DNA of 56,078 nucleotides from Clostridia bacterium (GCA_024684465.1 JAIKWW010000172.1:1-56078); one strand, 5' to 3'. Shown: positions 22,815-32,077, counted from the first letter of the stretch. Notes: generated by a model not told the origin, from the letters alone. A program made the numbers and translations.

Positions 22815-24953
22815 TCAGCTCACCTGTTCCTGGGAGAGCTCTATATTTCCAATAGCCTGTATCTGAACATTGTTGTCGATCTCATTGAACGACAACACGT
22901 AGACATTCGGGAAAAACTGCTCGATAAGCCTGTAGAAGTAGACTCTTATCACGTGACTCGTCAGCACTATCGGAGTCTGTGACAGATCCTTGAACTTCTT
23001 TATGTTGTCTGAGAGCTGTGTCACTATGCCCTGGATAACCGAAGGGTCCAGAGACAGGTAGATACCCTGATCTCCTCTGGACATGCTGGAGAGGATTGTC
23101 TTTTCCAGCTCCGCATCCAGAGTAACAACTCTGAGAGTGCCTGCTTCGCAGAATTTTCTGGTGATCGTCCGCTTGAGAGCCACACGGATATTTTCCGTGA
23201 TCACATCGATATCCTTTGTGGCTGCCGCAGAATCCACGATCGTCTCGAGTATGGTAATCATATCCTTGATAGGAATTCCCTCACGCAGCAGATTCCGCAG
23301 TATCTTCTGGAGACTCGTGTAGGAGATGATATTCGGAACGGCCTCGTTTACAAGATCCTCCGATACCTTCTTCGCATTCTCCACCAGATGGACGACCTCT
23401 GTTCTGTCCAAGAGCTCCGCCACGTGCTGCTTCACCGTCTCCGTCAGATGGGTGAGCATTACCGAAAGCGGATCGATTACCGTATATCCGTAGGTCTCCG
23501 CCAGATCTCTGTTCTCAGGCAGGATCCACTTGCTCGGGATACCGTATGCCGGCTCCACAGTGTCTATGCCGTCGATGACCTCCAGCGGATCGTTAGGCTG
23601 AAGTGCCAGGTAGTAATCTATGAGTATCTCGCCCATTGCCACCTGTTCGCCCTTCACTTTTATCACATACTGATTTGCATTCAAAAGCGAGCTGTCCCTC
23701 AATCTTATGGAAGGGACTACAAAACCCATCTCCTGAGCATACTGACGCCTGAAGATGATGATCCTGTTGATGAGATTTCCTCCGCTGTTCTCATCCACCA
23801 GAGGGATGAGACTGTATCCGAATTCCAGCTCGATCGGCTCCACTTTGATCAGTGAATATATATTATCAACATTTTTGAAATATTCATTTTCGTCGAAGAC
23901 TTCTTCTTCAACCGCCTCCGGGCCTCCCGGAGCAGCCGGACCTCCGCCTCCCGGAGCACCGGGAGCTCTTCCGGCAGCAGCCGCTGCCGCCGCCATTGCC
24001 GCCTCATCCTCCGCCGCGGGAGTCCTCAGCCTCGTAGCACAGAAGATCAGTATCGAGCCCATGAGAATAGGCTGGAGCTTAGGCGCACCGGGTATGAGGA
24101 TCATGAGCATGATCACGCCCCCGGCAATGCCGAGCACTCTCGGCTGTGCCGTAAATTCCCTGAGTACGTCTACACTGAGGCTTCCCTCAGATACCGATCT
24201 CGTAACGATCATGCCTGTACCGGTGGAGATCAGCAGCGCCGGTATCTGCGACACCAGACCGTCCCCGATGGTTGCGATCGTATATTGCTGCAGCACCTGG
24301 TCGAAGGTCATGCCTCCCTGCACGAGACCTATTACAATACCTGCCACGAAGTTGATCGCAGTCATGATGATACTCATGATCGAGTCACCCTTTACGATCT
24401 TCGTAGCACCATCCATGGCGCCGTAAAAATTTGCTTCTTTCTGTATCTTTTCTCTTCGTTCTCTGGCCTGCTGTTCGTTGATGATACCGGAGTTCAGATC
24501 CGCATCGATAGCCATCTGCTTACCCGGCATAGCATCCAGTGTAAATCTTGCAGATACCTCAGATACTCGTTCCGCACCCTTGGTGATTACGATGAACTGA
24601 ACCAATACGATGATCAGATATATGATTATTCCCACCACGACGTTTCCCTGAAGGACAAACGTTCCGATGGTGCTTATAACCTGACCGGCATTGCCGCCCT
24701 CACTCAGTATCAGTCTGGTGGAAGCGATATTCAGTGAAAGCCTGTACAAGGTGGTTATCAGCAGCATTGACGGGAATATCGAGAACTCCAGCGCCTCGCT
24801 GACATACATGGTCATCAGCAGCACGATCATGGATACTGATATATTGATGATGATGCAGGTATCCAGCATTGCCGTTGGAAGAGGTATTACGAGCAGCAGC
24901 ACGACGATAACAACGAATACCGCCACCACGTTATTTGTGATCAGTTTTCTCAA
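22815..24953 (-). CDS. flhA: Flagellar export gate protein FlhA
   Basis: 712 residues. The N-terminal half has about eight membrane helices and the FHIPEP-family block (RFTLDAMPGKQMAIDADLN, near 133-151). A Gly/Pro/Ala-rich linker (about 318-355) is followed by the cytoplasmic ring domain, which docks chaperone-cargo complexes. The linker is unusually long and low in complexity. The start is a TTG at 24953 with AGGGG about 10 nt upstream. A hairpin (25029-25059) lies between flgB and this gene. The other export genes (fliP, fliQ, fliR, flhB) are not in the window. Confidence 0.95.
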   Translation of the reverse strand: MRKLITNNVVAVFVVIVVLLLVIPLPTAMLDTCIIINISVSMIVLLMTMYVSEALEFSIFPSMLLITTLYRLSLNIASTRLILSEGGNAGQVISTIGTFVLQGNVVVGIIIYLIIVLVQFIVITKGAERVSEVSARFTLDAMPGKQMAIDADLNSGIINEQQARERREKIQKEANFYGAMDGATKIVKGDSIMSIIMTAINFVAGIVIGLVQGGMTFDQVLQQYTIATIGDGLVSQIPALLISTGTGMIVTRSVSEGSLSVDVLREFTAQPRVLGIAGGVIMLMILIPGAPKLQPILMGSILIFCATRLRTPAAEDEAAMAAAAAAAGRAPGAPGGGGPAAPGGPEAVEEEVFDENEYFKNVDNIYSLIKVEPIELEFGYSLIPLVDENSGGNLINRIIIFRRQYAQEMGFVVPSIRLRDSSLLNANQYVIKVKGEQVAMGEILIDYYLALQPNDPLEVIDGIDTVEPAYGIPSKWILPENRDLAETYGYTVIDPLSVMLTHLTETVKQHVAELLDRTEVVHLVENAKKVSEDLVNEAVPNIISYTSLQKILRNLLREGIPIKDMITILETIVDSAAATKDIDVITENIRVALKRTITRKFCEAGTLRVVTLDAELEKTILSSMSRGDQGIYLSLDPSVIQGIVTQLSDNIKKFKDLSQTPIVLTSHVIRVYFYRLIEQFFPNVYVLSFNEIDNNVQIQAIGNIELSQEQVS

Positions 24954-25028
24954 GTGAACACGCCCCTGTTACAACCTTTGATGAAAGCTCTATCCCGCTG
25001 ATAAAGCCGATACTGTAAAAATGACAAT

Positions 25029-25059
25029 AAGCTGCGAACCTCATCCGTTTTCGCAGCTT
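25029..25059 (-). other. Hairpin between flgB and flhA
   Basis: A perfect 10-bp stem, AAGCTGCGAA (25029-25038) and TTCGCAGCTT (25050-25059), with an 11-base loop. On the minus strand it is followed by ATTGTCATTTTT, an imperfect T-tract. Partial termination would lower flhA and sigD relative to flgB; processing is the alternative. Confidence 0.55.
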
Positions 25060-25079
25060 CCTCAAATGGACCTCACACC

Positions 25080-25475
25080 CTAGCCCGTGATAGCAGTCTG
25101 GAGTCTCTGAAACTCCTGGCTGATCTGTCTGATTGCATACTGATACTGAAGCTGCGTCCTTGCGATTTCCAGAAATTCAGAATCCAGATCCACATTATTA
25201 TTATCTTCCCTTGTCGTCTCAGAGGTATCGCTGATGACCCAGGCGATGCTGTTGTCTATATCGTCTGAAATATCCGATACCACCCTGGATCTGTCCAGCT
25301 GATTCTTACTCATGGTAATCTTAGCATGAAGCTGATCCGCAAAGGAAACGAATTTTGCCTTGTAGTTCGGCGTATCCGCATTTGCTATATTTTCAAGTGA
25401 ATATCTCTGACTGAGCCACAGATCATCCAGCGCAGTCTTCGTGAGCTTCAATGAATTAGAATCAAGCCAACTCAT
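25080..25475 (-). CDS. flgB: Flagellar basal-body rod protein FlgB
   Basis: 131 residues with the FlgB opening (LKLTKTALDDLWLSQRYSLE then NIANADTPNYKAKFVSF) and the C-terminal QLQYQYAIRQISQEFQRLQT motif. It forms the proximal rod with FlgC. flgB almost always precedes flgC-fliE; here it lies about 13 kb away ahead of flhA and sigD, with its own promoter. Its product is nevertheless complete, so this is a rearrangement and not a remnant. AAGGAGG lies close before the ATG at 25475. Confidence 0.92.
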   Translation of the reverse strand: MSWLDSNSLKLTKTALDDLWLSQRYSLENIANADTPNYKAKFVSFADQLHAKITMSKNQLDRSRVVSDISDDIDNSIAWVISDTSETTREDNNNVDLDSEFLEIARTQLQYQYAIRQISQEFQRLQTAITG

Positions 25476-25558
25476 ATTTGCCCTCCTTCAATTCAACAAA
25501 ATCTACGATTCAATTCCCCAAATCCGGCGAATTCACACCGGTTACCGTATATGTAACT

Positions 25559-25567
25559 ATCATAGCA
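25559..25567 (-). promoter_or_regulatory. Extended -10 promoter upstream of flgB
   Basis: On the minus strand TGC-TATGAT, an extended -10 (TGn plus a 5/6 match to TATAAT), about 75 nt before the flgB start. The -35 region is weak, as is common with TGn promoters. It would give a sigma-A transcript of flgB, flhA and sigD. Confidence 0.5.
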
Positions 25568-25650
25568 TATTCTTACGCAAATTATCACCATTTTTTTTCA
25601 GGGGCAACATTTTAAAGAAAATGTAATAATAAGCGCCTCCGGCGAATAAA

Positions 25651-25676
25651 ATAACTCCGGACCGTAGTCCGGAGTT
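25651..25676 (-). terminator. Terminator after the subtilase gene
   Basis: A perfect 9-bp stem, ACTCCGGAC (25654-25662) and GTCCGGAGT (25667-25675), with a four-base loop. On the minus strand TATTTTATT follows. It lies about 10 nt past the protease stop and insulates flgB from it. Confidence 0.82.
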
Positions 25677-25685
25677 TTACGTTTT

Positions 25686-27308
25686 TTATCGATAAAAGCC
25701 GAAAGAATGCGGTCTTCCCTGTCCCACTGACCGTTGCCAGTCTCGTGAAGAAATACGGGAAGTATCATACGCAACAGCTGCGCCAGCATCCAGCATACCG
25801 CCGGTGACGCACCTGCCAGCCACAGATCCGAGGTTCTTCGTGGTGGAAAGGAGTATGTCCTTTGTATCCGCCAGCGTGATCCTGTCTGAGTTGGAATATA
25901 CCATAGCTGCTGCTGCCGTCACCAGCGGAGCTGCCATGGAAGTGCCGGTCTGGTATCCGTACTTGTCCCTTGAAACCAGTCCGAGGATATCGGTTCCCGG
26001 AGCCGCCAGATCCACAGAATACTTGCCGTAGCAGGATGAATTGGACAGGCTTCCGTCAGAAGCTATATTTGCCACCGATATTATATTATCAAGATTGTAC
26101 GATGCAGGATAACTCGGGTAAAGATCCGTGTTGTTCTGGCCTTTGGTATTGTTACCCGCAGCCACTACGAAAAGCATATCCGAGTTCTTTATAACCTGAT
26201 AGAGCATCGGATCACTGGTCTGTGTACCCATGCTCAGATTGCAGATCTGAGCTCCGCATCTCTCTGCATAGCGAATGCCCAAAATAACTGAAAGCGTGGA
26301 GCCTGAGCCGTCCGAGCCGCCCAGCGCCTTTACCGGCATGAGCCTGATATTCGGATAATCCGCCAGTCCCGCGATGCCGATGCCGTTGTTGGAAGCCGCA
26401 ACCATAGATCCTGCGCAGTGAGTTCCGTGATCGTCCTCAAAGCCGTAGTACACCACGTTGTTATTGTAGTAGAAGTCCCAGCCGTTGATGTCATCCACAT
26501 ATCCGTTGTTGTCGTCGTCGACGCCGTTTGCAGCGATCTCATTTGGATTTGTCCATATGTGACCCGCAAGCTCCGGACTGTAGATATCCACTCCCGTATC
26601 CACGATGGCGATGAGTACGTCGCGCTTTCCACTGTAATTCGCCCAGGCTTCCTCTGCGTTCACATCAATTCCGGCCTGAGATACGGTCTTGCCGCCGGAC
26701 CCCTTGAAGGTGCCGTCATTGTGGAGTGCCCACTGTGCCGGGTAGTAGGTGTCGTTCACCACTGCATCCGCAGTACTTACATCATCCGGATTCACCGCCG
26801 TAGTATCACTGGGAACCGAAACGGAATCGTCTGCCTCATCCATGCCGCCGGTATCCAGCATTCTGTCCATAGATATCAGATCCGCACTGTCACTTTCGTA
26901 GCTGAAATTCGGCTGATACATGCAGACTGACTCGTCCGAATCCAGCTCACCGAGGCCCTCTTCAAGAGCCTTTGCTGATTCATAGGTGCGAAGTTCGATG
27001 GTTCCGTCATTGTACATGACCAGGACCTGATTGTTTTCGTACTCTGCGCTTTCATACTCAGCCGAAAGTTCCTTCATCTCCCGGGAAGTATCCGCTGCAG
27101 CCACTTCTTCAGCAGTGACCGAAGCCGCCCCGGCAGCCGCAAAGTTTCCTGCATCGGTGGTTTCCTCATTTCCGGCGCAGACACCCGGTGTACACCCACC
27201 GGCCGTTTCGGAAAAACTGTCACTGCCGGCGACAGTCACTGCAGTCAACGACTGCAGGAGAAATACCGCTGCGACTGCAACTGTGATTTTCCGCGATCTC
27301 TTAAACAT
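25686..27308 (-). CDS. Secreted subtilisin-like serine protease (S8)
   Basis: 540 residues. A signal peptide (RSRKITVAVAAVFLLQSLTA) is followed by an Ala/Glu-rich region and an inhibitor-like propeptide (about 90-135: NNQVLVMYNDGTIELRTYES). The catalytic domain (about 190-515) has Asp237 (AIVDTGVD), His294 (DDHGTHCAG), oxyanion Asn385 (AAGNN) and Ser457 (GTSMAAP), so the enzyme should be active. I chose the ATG at 27308, since AGGA lies 8 nt before it and the signal peptide then starts at once. The target is unknown; it may act on surface proteins. It separates the flagellar and nucleobase genes and has its own terminator. Confidence 0.9.
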   Translation of the reverse strand: MFKRSRKITVAVAAVFLLQSLTAVTVAGSDSFSETAGGCTPGVCAGNEETTDAGNFAAAGAASVTAEEVAAADTSREMKELSAEYESAEYENNQVLVMYNDGTIELRTYESAKALEEGLGELDSDESVCMYQPNFSYESDSADLISMDRMLDTGGMDEADDSVSVPSDTTAVNPDDVSTADAVVNDTYYPAQWALHNDGTFKGSGGKTVSQAGIDVNAEEAWANYSGKRDVLIAIVDTGVDIYSPELAGHIWTNPNEIAANGVDDDNNGYVDDINGWDFYYNNNVVYYGFEDDHGTHCAGSMVAASNNGIGIAGLADYPNIRLMPVKALGGSDGSGSTLSVILGIRYAERCGAQICNLSMGTQTSDPMLYQVIKNSDMLFVVAAGNNTKGQNNTDLYPSYPASYNLDNIISVANIASDGSLSNSSCYGKYSVDLAAPGTDILGLVSRDKYGYQTGTSMAAPLVTAAAAMVYSNSDRITLADTKDILLSTTKNLGSVAGRCVTGGMLDAGAAVAYDTSRISSRDWQRSVGQGRPHSFGFYR

Positions 27309-27467
27309 CTTTCCGTTCCTTTCAAAATAACGATTCATTGAAAAACCCAAACATTTCAAAACAAGTCTTACTCTCAGAATAAAACTATAAATATAATATA
27401 CATCAAAAAACCTTTATAAAAGCGACAAAAAGATATTTCTGAAATAATTTTTTCTTACGTTTTCGAT

Positions 27468-28883
27468 TTATTCCGTCGGAGTGCTGTTTTCAGCATCTGC
27501 AGCTTCTTCTGCAGGCTCTGCCGTCTCCGCTGAAGAAGTTCCGGCAGTCTGAGCGGTATCTTCATCTTCGCCGCTCTCCTTTAACGGGAGGATGACATTC
27601 AGAACGATACCTGCCAGCGCGCCTGTAGCAAGACCGGAGAAGCTGATCGTCATAGAACCGATGGTGATAGGAATAGCTCCGGCTTCGCTGTAGTTTACGC
27701 CTATGGATACAACCAGGATCATCGCAGCGATCACGACATTTCTCGTCTTTGAAAAATCAACGTGATTATCCACGACATTTCTCACGCCCACTGCGGAGAT
27801 CATGCCGTAGAGGATCAGCGAAACACCGCCGATGGTTGCAGCAGGCATCGCAGTGATCAGTGCTTCCACCTTCGGTGAGAATGAGAAGAAGATCGCAAAG
27901 AGGGCCGCCAGACGGATAACTCTCGGATCGTAGACCTTGGTCAGAGTCAGAACGCCTGTATTTTCGCCGTATGTTGTATTTGCGGGGCCGCCGAACAGAG
28001 ATGCCAGGATGGTGGCAATGCCGTCACCCACCAGCGTTCTGTGGAGTCCCGGATCCTCCAGGTAGTTTCTTCCCACCGTGGAGGAAATGGCGGAGATATC
28101 TCCGATATGTTCTATCATCGTCGCCAGAGCGATCGGCACGATGGTGATCACCGAAGTGATGAGCAGCGATACGTCGGGATCGCTGAATATGGAAAATGCC
28201 GTGTTGTCCCAGGCTACAGGAAGGCCCGTCCACGGTGCATCGTGAATTGCCTGAACCTTGTCCGGATCCAGGTTTCCTGTGAGTGCAGCCACGATGAATG
28301 AGCCGACTATGCCCATCAGGATCTGCACGATCTTCATCATGCCCCGGCTCCAGATGTTGACAGCGATGATGATCACTATGGCCACCATTGCGATCCAGAC
28401 GTTGGATGAACAGTTGGCGATCGCCGAGGAGGCAAGATTCATTCCTATCGCTATGACGATCGGACCTGTAACCACAGGAGGGAAGTATCTCATAACCCTG
28501 TCTATTCCGTAGACCTTGATGCTGGCCGCAAGAATGAGATAGAGAAGGCCGGAGCAGGCCACGCCGAAGCAGGCGTAAGGCAGGAGCTCCTTTTCTCCGT
28601 TCGGAGCGATGGCCCAGTAACCTGCCAGAAAGGCAAATGACGATCCGAGGAAAGCAGGTACCTTGAACTTTGACACCGCATGGAACAGCAGCGTTCCCAG
28701 TCCGGCAAACAGCAGAGTGGTGCTGACGTTCAGTCCTGTCATTGCCGGAACCACGACAGTTGCCCCAAACATGGCAAACATGTGCTGAAGTCCCAGCAGG
28801 CCCATCTTCGCATTGCCCAGAGTTCTGGCATCGTAGAGGGCCGAATCGTCTTTAACGTAAAATGTTTCCTTTTTCATGCTCAT
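27468..28883 (-). CDS. uraA: Uracil permease (NCS2 family)
   Basis: 471 residues, about 14 membrane helices. Family signatures include GLQHMFAMFGATVVVP near the start, the uracil-type block FGGPANTTYGENTGVLTLTK and AATIGGVSLILYGMI. It carries uracil inward by proton symport. It begins 29 nt after upp, and the pair forms a uracil salvage unit. The C-terminal 40 residues are an acidic Glu/Ala/Thr-rich tail. AAGGAG precedes the ATG at 28883. Confidence 0.9.
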   Translation of the reverse strand: MSMKKETFYVKDDSALYDARTLGNAKMGLLGLQHMFAMFGATVVVPAMTGLNVSTTLLFAGLGTLLFHAVSKFKVPAFLGSSFAFLAGYWAIAPNGEKELLPYACFGVACSGLLYLILAASIKVYGIDRVMRYFPPVVTGPIVIAIGMNLASSAIANCSSNVWIAMVAIVIIIAVNIWSRGMMKIVQILMGIVGSFIVAALTGNLDPDKVQAIHDAPWTGLPVAWDNTAFSIFSDPDVSLLITSVITIVPIALATMIEHIGDISAISSTVGRNYLEDPGLHRTLVGDGIATILASLFGGPANTTYGENTGVLTLTKVYDPRVIRLAALFAIFFSFSPKVEALITAMPAATIGGVSLILYGMISAVGVRNVVDNHVDFSKTRNVVIAAMILVVSIGVNYSEAGAIPITIGSMTISFSGLATGALAGIVLNVILPLKESGEDEDTAQTAGTSSAETAEPAEEAADAENSTPTE

Positions 28884-28912
28884 GTGATCAAATCTCTCCT
28901 TGACGCCTCAAA

Positions 28913-29545
28913 CTACTTCGTTCCGAAGATTCTGTCTCCCGCGTCGCCGAGACCCGGGCAGATATAGGCATCTTCGTTGAGGCAGCGATCCAGCTGAGCT
29001 ACGTAAACCTGTACGTCAGGGTGTTCGGCAGCGACCTTTTCCAGACCCTCCGGAGCTGCGATCACGGACATCAGCTTGATATTCTTCACGCCCTTGCTCT
29101 TGATTAGGTTCAGAGCATCACATGCGGAGCCGCCTGTAGCCAGCATCGGATCCACGACGATCACGATACGATCCTCGACCTGCTCAGGAAGCTTGCAGTA
29201 ATATTCGTGTGGTTCATGAGTTTCTTCATCTCTGTACATGCCGATATGACCAACCTTTGCAGTGGGAACCAGAGCCAGCATGCCCGGAACCATACCCAGA
29301 CCTGCTCTGAGGATAGGTACGATCGCCAGCTTCTTGCCTGCGATCACAGGTGTGAGACATGTTTCGATCGGAGTTTCCACTTCGATCTCATCCAGCGGAA
29401 GATCTCTGAGAGCCTCATAGCCCATGAGCATAGCGATCTCTTCAATGATCTTTCTGAATTCGTTTGTTCCCGTAGCCTTGTCCCTCAGTACGGAAATCTT
29501 GTGCTTGAGAAGCGGATGGTCCAAAATCGTGATATTATCGTTCAT
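28913..29545 (-). CDS. upp: Uracil phosphoribosyltransferase
   Basis: 210 residues, full length. The PRPP loop is [19 protein letters not shown] (about 131-149), with [11 protein letters not shown] near 80 and the uracil-binding C-terminus ([18 protein letters not shown]). It converts uracil and PRPP to UMP and diphosphate. It lies 46 nt after the S4 gene and directly before the permease. Confidence 0.96.
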   Translation of the reverse strand: MNDNITILDHPLLKHKISVLRDKATGTNEFRKIIEEIAMLMGYEALRDLPLDEIEVETPIETCLTPVIAGKKLAIVPILRAGLGMVPGMLALVPTAKVGHIGMYRDEETHEPHEYYCKLPEQVEDRIVIVVDPMLATGGSACDALNLIKSKGVKNIKLMSVIAAPEGLEKVAAEHPDVQVYVAQLDRCLNEDAYICPGLGDAGDRIFGTK

Positions 29546-29591
29546 TTATTTCTCCTTTCAATAACAGCGCTCATTTAGTTCGTGAAAGATT

Positions 29592-29858
29592 TTATTCTAT
29601 TGTGGTGCTTTCGTCAATGCCAATCGTCTCATACATGCTGACGGCATCCTCTTTTCTCACGTGTTCCGGCACAGCCAGCACCCTGACGCGGATCTCTCCG
29701 TTGCCGAACCTCACCAGGATCTCGTCGCCCACTTCCACGTCCGTTCCGGCCTTGGCCACCTTGCCGTTCACGCTTACGCGCTCCTGGTCGCAGGCGTCCT
29801 TTGCCAGGGTGCGGCGCTTGATGATCCTCGAGTTTTTTAAAAATTTATCAATTCTCAA
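29592..29858 (-). CDS. rqcP: S4 RNA-binding protein, RqcP/YabO-like
   Basis: An 88-residue single S4 domain (MRIDKFLKNSRIIKRRTLAK, then VSVNGKVAKAGTDVEVGDEI). RqcP (formerly YabO) takes part in ribosome quality control, helping RqcH add Ala tails to stalled nascent chains. HU and a YabM-like flippase lie upstream, like the spoVT-yabM-yabN-yabO region of Bacillus, but the sporulation genes yabP and yabQ do not follow. Confidence 0.88.
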   Translation of the reverse strand: MRIDKFLKNSRIIKRRTLAKDACDQERVSVNGKVAKAGTDVEVGDEILVRFGNGEIRVRVLAVPEHVRKEDAVSMYETIGIDESTTIE

Positions 29859-29952
29859 AATATCTGTTCCTTCCCTGTCTGCTCCGGCCCTCCGCCGGCA
29901 AATCCCCGGGGCCGTCTTTTGTTTCCGTTACATAATATCAAAACAGTGGCAT

Positions 29953-29984
29953 AAAAAAAAGAGCTGCCTTTACGGGCAGCCCTT
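29953..29984 (-). terminator. Terminator after the HU gene
   Basis: On the minus strand AAGGGCTGCC pairs imperfectly with GGCAGCTCTT (core GGCTGCC/GGCAGC), followed by a run of eight T residues. It is strong and ends the HU message. Confidence 0.88.
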
Positions 29985-30000
29985 AAAAAATTCTACTTTT

Positions 30001-30279
30001 TTATTTATTTACAGCATCCTTAAGAGCCTTGCCTGCCTTGAATACTGGAGCAGTTGCTGCAGGGATCTGGATAGTTTCACCAGGCTTTCTAGGGTTGCGG
30101 CCCTGTCTAGCCTTTCTTTCTCTTGTTTCGAAAGTTCCGAATCCGATCAGCTGAACCTTGTCGCCCTTTACGAGAGCTTCCTGTACGCTTGCGAGGAATG
30201 CGTTAACAGCCTGTTCAGCATCCTTCTTAGTAGAACCTGTCTTTTCAGCAACACTTGCCACGATATCTGCCTTATTCAC
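30001..30279 (-). CDS. hup: HU family DNA-binding protein
   Basis: 92 residues, the typical HU length and sequence: MNKADIVASVAEKTGSTKKD opening, GFGTFETRERKARQGRNPRK in the middle (the beta arm), and ending AGKALKDAVNK. It bends and compacts DNA. The start is GTG with GGAGG 7 nt before it. A TTGACA-17-GACAAT promoter lies upstream, with an inverted repeat close to the start. Confidence 0.96.
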   Translation of the reverse strand: MNKADIVASVAEKTGSTKKDAEQAVNAFLASVQEALVKGDKVQLIGFGTFETRERKARQGRNPRKPGETIQIPAATAPVFKAGKALKDAVNK

Positions 30280-30312
30280 GAGATTACCTCCTTAAAAATA
30301 ATAAACTCTGTG

Positions 30313-30337
30313 TTTGTATACTTAATTAATATACAAA
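30313..30337. promoter_or_regulatory. Inverted repeat in the HU leader
   Basis: The arms TTTGTATA (30313-30320) and TATACAAA (30330-30337) are perfect, with a 9-base spacer. They lie about 35 nt before the GTG start. They could be an operator or lower the duplex stability around a second -10. On the minus strand TTGACA and GACAAT further upstream are spaced 17 nt. Confidence 0.45.
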
Positions 30338-30447
30338 ACTCATAAGCCTTGCAATCACTAAATATTACGAATAGATTGTCACACGTTTCACGTTGTTTGT
30401 CAACAGAAAAAATACGTGAGAACGCGATAATTTCAATATTTATATAG

Positions 30448-32055
30448 TTATTTGCTACTTTTGGTAAACTTTGCCACGATTCTCGTTATCCGTTTACCGC
30501 CTCTGACTCTCTCCAGCTCATCCAGAGTGACCGCCTTGAAGAGGAGAATCAGAACTGCGTAGACAGCGCCCCCCGCCAGCACAGCCAGGATCGTGGATAC
30601 GGCATTTCCCAGCACCAGGTTCACTCCGTGGTACACCAGCCAGACCACACCGGTCATGATCAGCGCAGCCGCTCCCGGACGGATCCAGGTCATGGAAATG
30701 TCAAATTCCGCTCCCGTATATTTCCTCGCAGCCCTCATGTTGAGAGTCATCGCGATAATGTAAGCTGCCACGGTGCCGAGAGCCGCGCCTCTGACGTTTA
30801 TCCACGGAACCCCCGTGAGGAAGTAGGTGAACGCCAGCTTTGCCACGGCGCCCACAGCCAGATTTCCCACCGGTACCATGTGCTTTCCCGCGCCCTGAAG
30901 CACCCCTGTAAGGGTCTGAACTCCGGAGAGGAATATTATCCCTATGCCCAGGATTGCCAGGCAGGAAGCGGCATTTACAGCGCTCTCCGGCTGGCTTGGA
31001 TACAGCATCAGCATGATCGGCTTCGACAGGGCGAAAATCCCCAGCGCGCACGGCAGTCCTATTATCATCGCCACCCTCATGCTGAGTTCCACGTTGTACT
31101 TCAGAAACGGCCTGTCCCCGGTCTTCACCGCCGCAGCCACCGCAGGCACCAGGCTCACCGCCAGGCTCTGGGTAAGCACCTGAGGGAAGTTGATCACCGG
31201 TGCAGCAAAGCCAGCCAGCTGTCCGTAAAGCGCATTGGCCTCGGCCTTGGAAAAGCCCGTGTCCACCAGCCGGTTCATCACGATGGCAAGATCGATATTG
31301 GACATGATCGGCAGGATGGCTGCTCCTATTGTTATAGGAATGGAGATCGACACCAGCGTCCAGAGGATGCGTCCCGCAGATTCGTCCCTGCTGCTCCTGA
31401 CGGAGACCGACCTGTCATGTCTGATAGCACTCCTGTGCTTCATATAAATGGCCAGGATAACCACAAGGCCCGCGGCTCCGCCGGCTGCAGCCCCGAAGGA
31501 AGCCCCTGCAGCGGCATATTCCACCCCGAATCTTACAAAGAAGACGGAGAGAGCCAGTCCGGAGATCACCCTGAACAGCTGCTCCACGATCTGGGACACC
31601 GCAGTGGGAGTCATGTTCTGCAGTCCCTGGAAATAGCCTCTGAAGGCCGCCATGGCAGGCACCACCAGCAGAGCCGGTGTTATGGCCTTCATCGCCAGCG
31701 CCGCCTTGCCGGCACCGAAGAATCCCACTATCATGTCCGCTCCGAAGAAAAGTACCGAAGCAGACAGCGTTCCCACAGTCATCAGCAGAACGAAGGACAG
31801 CCGGAACACGCGGAAGGCCTCCTCGTGAGCCCCTTCCGCAGTGCGTTCGGAAACCATCCTGGCGATCGCAGTGGGTATGCCGGAAGTGGTCAGCGTCAGC
31901 AGCAGCACGTAGACAGGATACGCGGTCTGGTAATATCCCATGCCGGTGTCACCTATTATGTTTGCCAGAGGAATCCTGAAGAAGGCTCCCAGCAGTTTTA
32001 TTATGATACCGGCGACGCCCAGGACCAGCGCCCCCTTAACGAATGTTTTCTTCAT
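30448..32055 (-). CDS. Lipid II/polysaccharide flippase, MurJ/SpoVB (YabM-like) family
   Basis: 535 residues, about 14 membrane helices, MATE-like. It opens MKKTFVKGALVLGVAGIIIK followed by LLGAFFRIPLANIIGDTGMG, typical of the SpoVB/MurJ branch; ARMVSERTAEG and KTGDRPFLKYNVELSMRVAM are further family blocks. It is expected to flip lipid II or another undecaprenyl-linked precursor. I use the ATG at 32055; a TTG seven codons upstream is the alternative. HU follows, as in the yabM-yabN-yabO region. Confidence 0.85.
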   Translation of the reverse strand: MKKTFVKGALVLGVAGIIIKLLGAFFRIPLANIIGDTGMGYYQTAYPVYVLLLTLTTSGIPTAIARMVSERTAEGAHEEAFRVFRLSFVLLMTVGTLSASVLFFGADMIVGFFGAGKAALAMKAITPALLVVPAMAAFRGYFQGLQNMTPTAVSQIVEQLFRVISGLALSVFFVRFGVEYAAAGASFGAAAGGAAGLVVILAIYMKHRSAIRHDRSVSVRSSRDESAGRILWTLVSISIPITIGAAILPIMSNIDLAIVMNRLVDTGFSKAEANALYGQLAGFAAPVINFPQVLTQSLAVSLVPAVAAAVKTGDRPFLKYNVELSMRVAMIIGLPCALGIFALSKPIMLMLYPSQPESAVNAASCLAILGIGIIFLSGVQTLTGVLQGAGKHMVPVGNLAVGAVAKLAFTYFLTGVPWINVRGAALGTVAAYIIAMTLNMRAARKYTGAEFDISMTWIRPGAAALIMTGVVWLVYHGVNLVLGNAVSTILAVLAGGAVYAVLILLFKAVTLDELERVRGGKRITRIVAKFTKSSK

Positions 32056-32077
32056 ATCTCCCCGATCATCATACAAT

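Noticed and set aside
24990..25010. GCCGATAC on the plus strand between flgB and flhA, resembling a sigma-28 -10
   Set aside because: TAAA lies directly beside it instead of 15 nt away, and no plus-strand gene follows.
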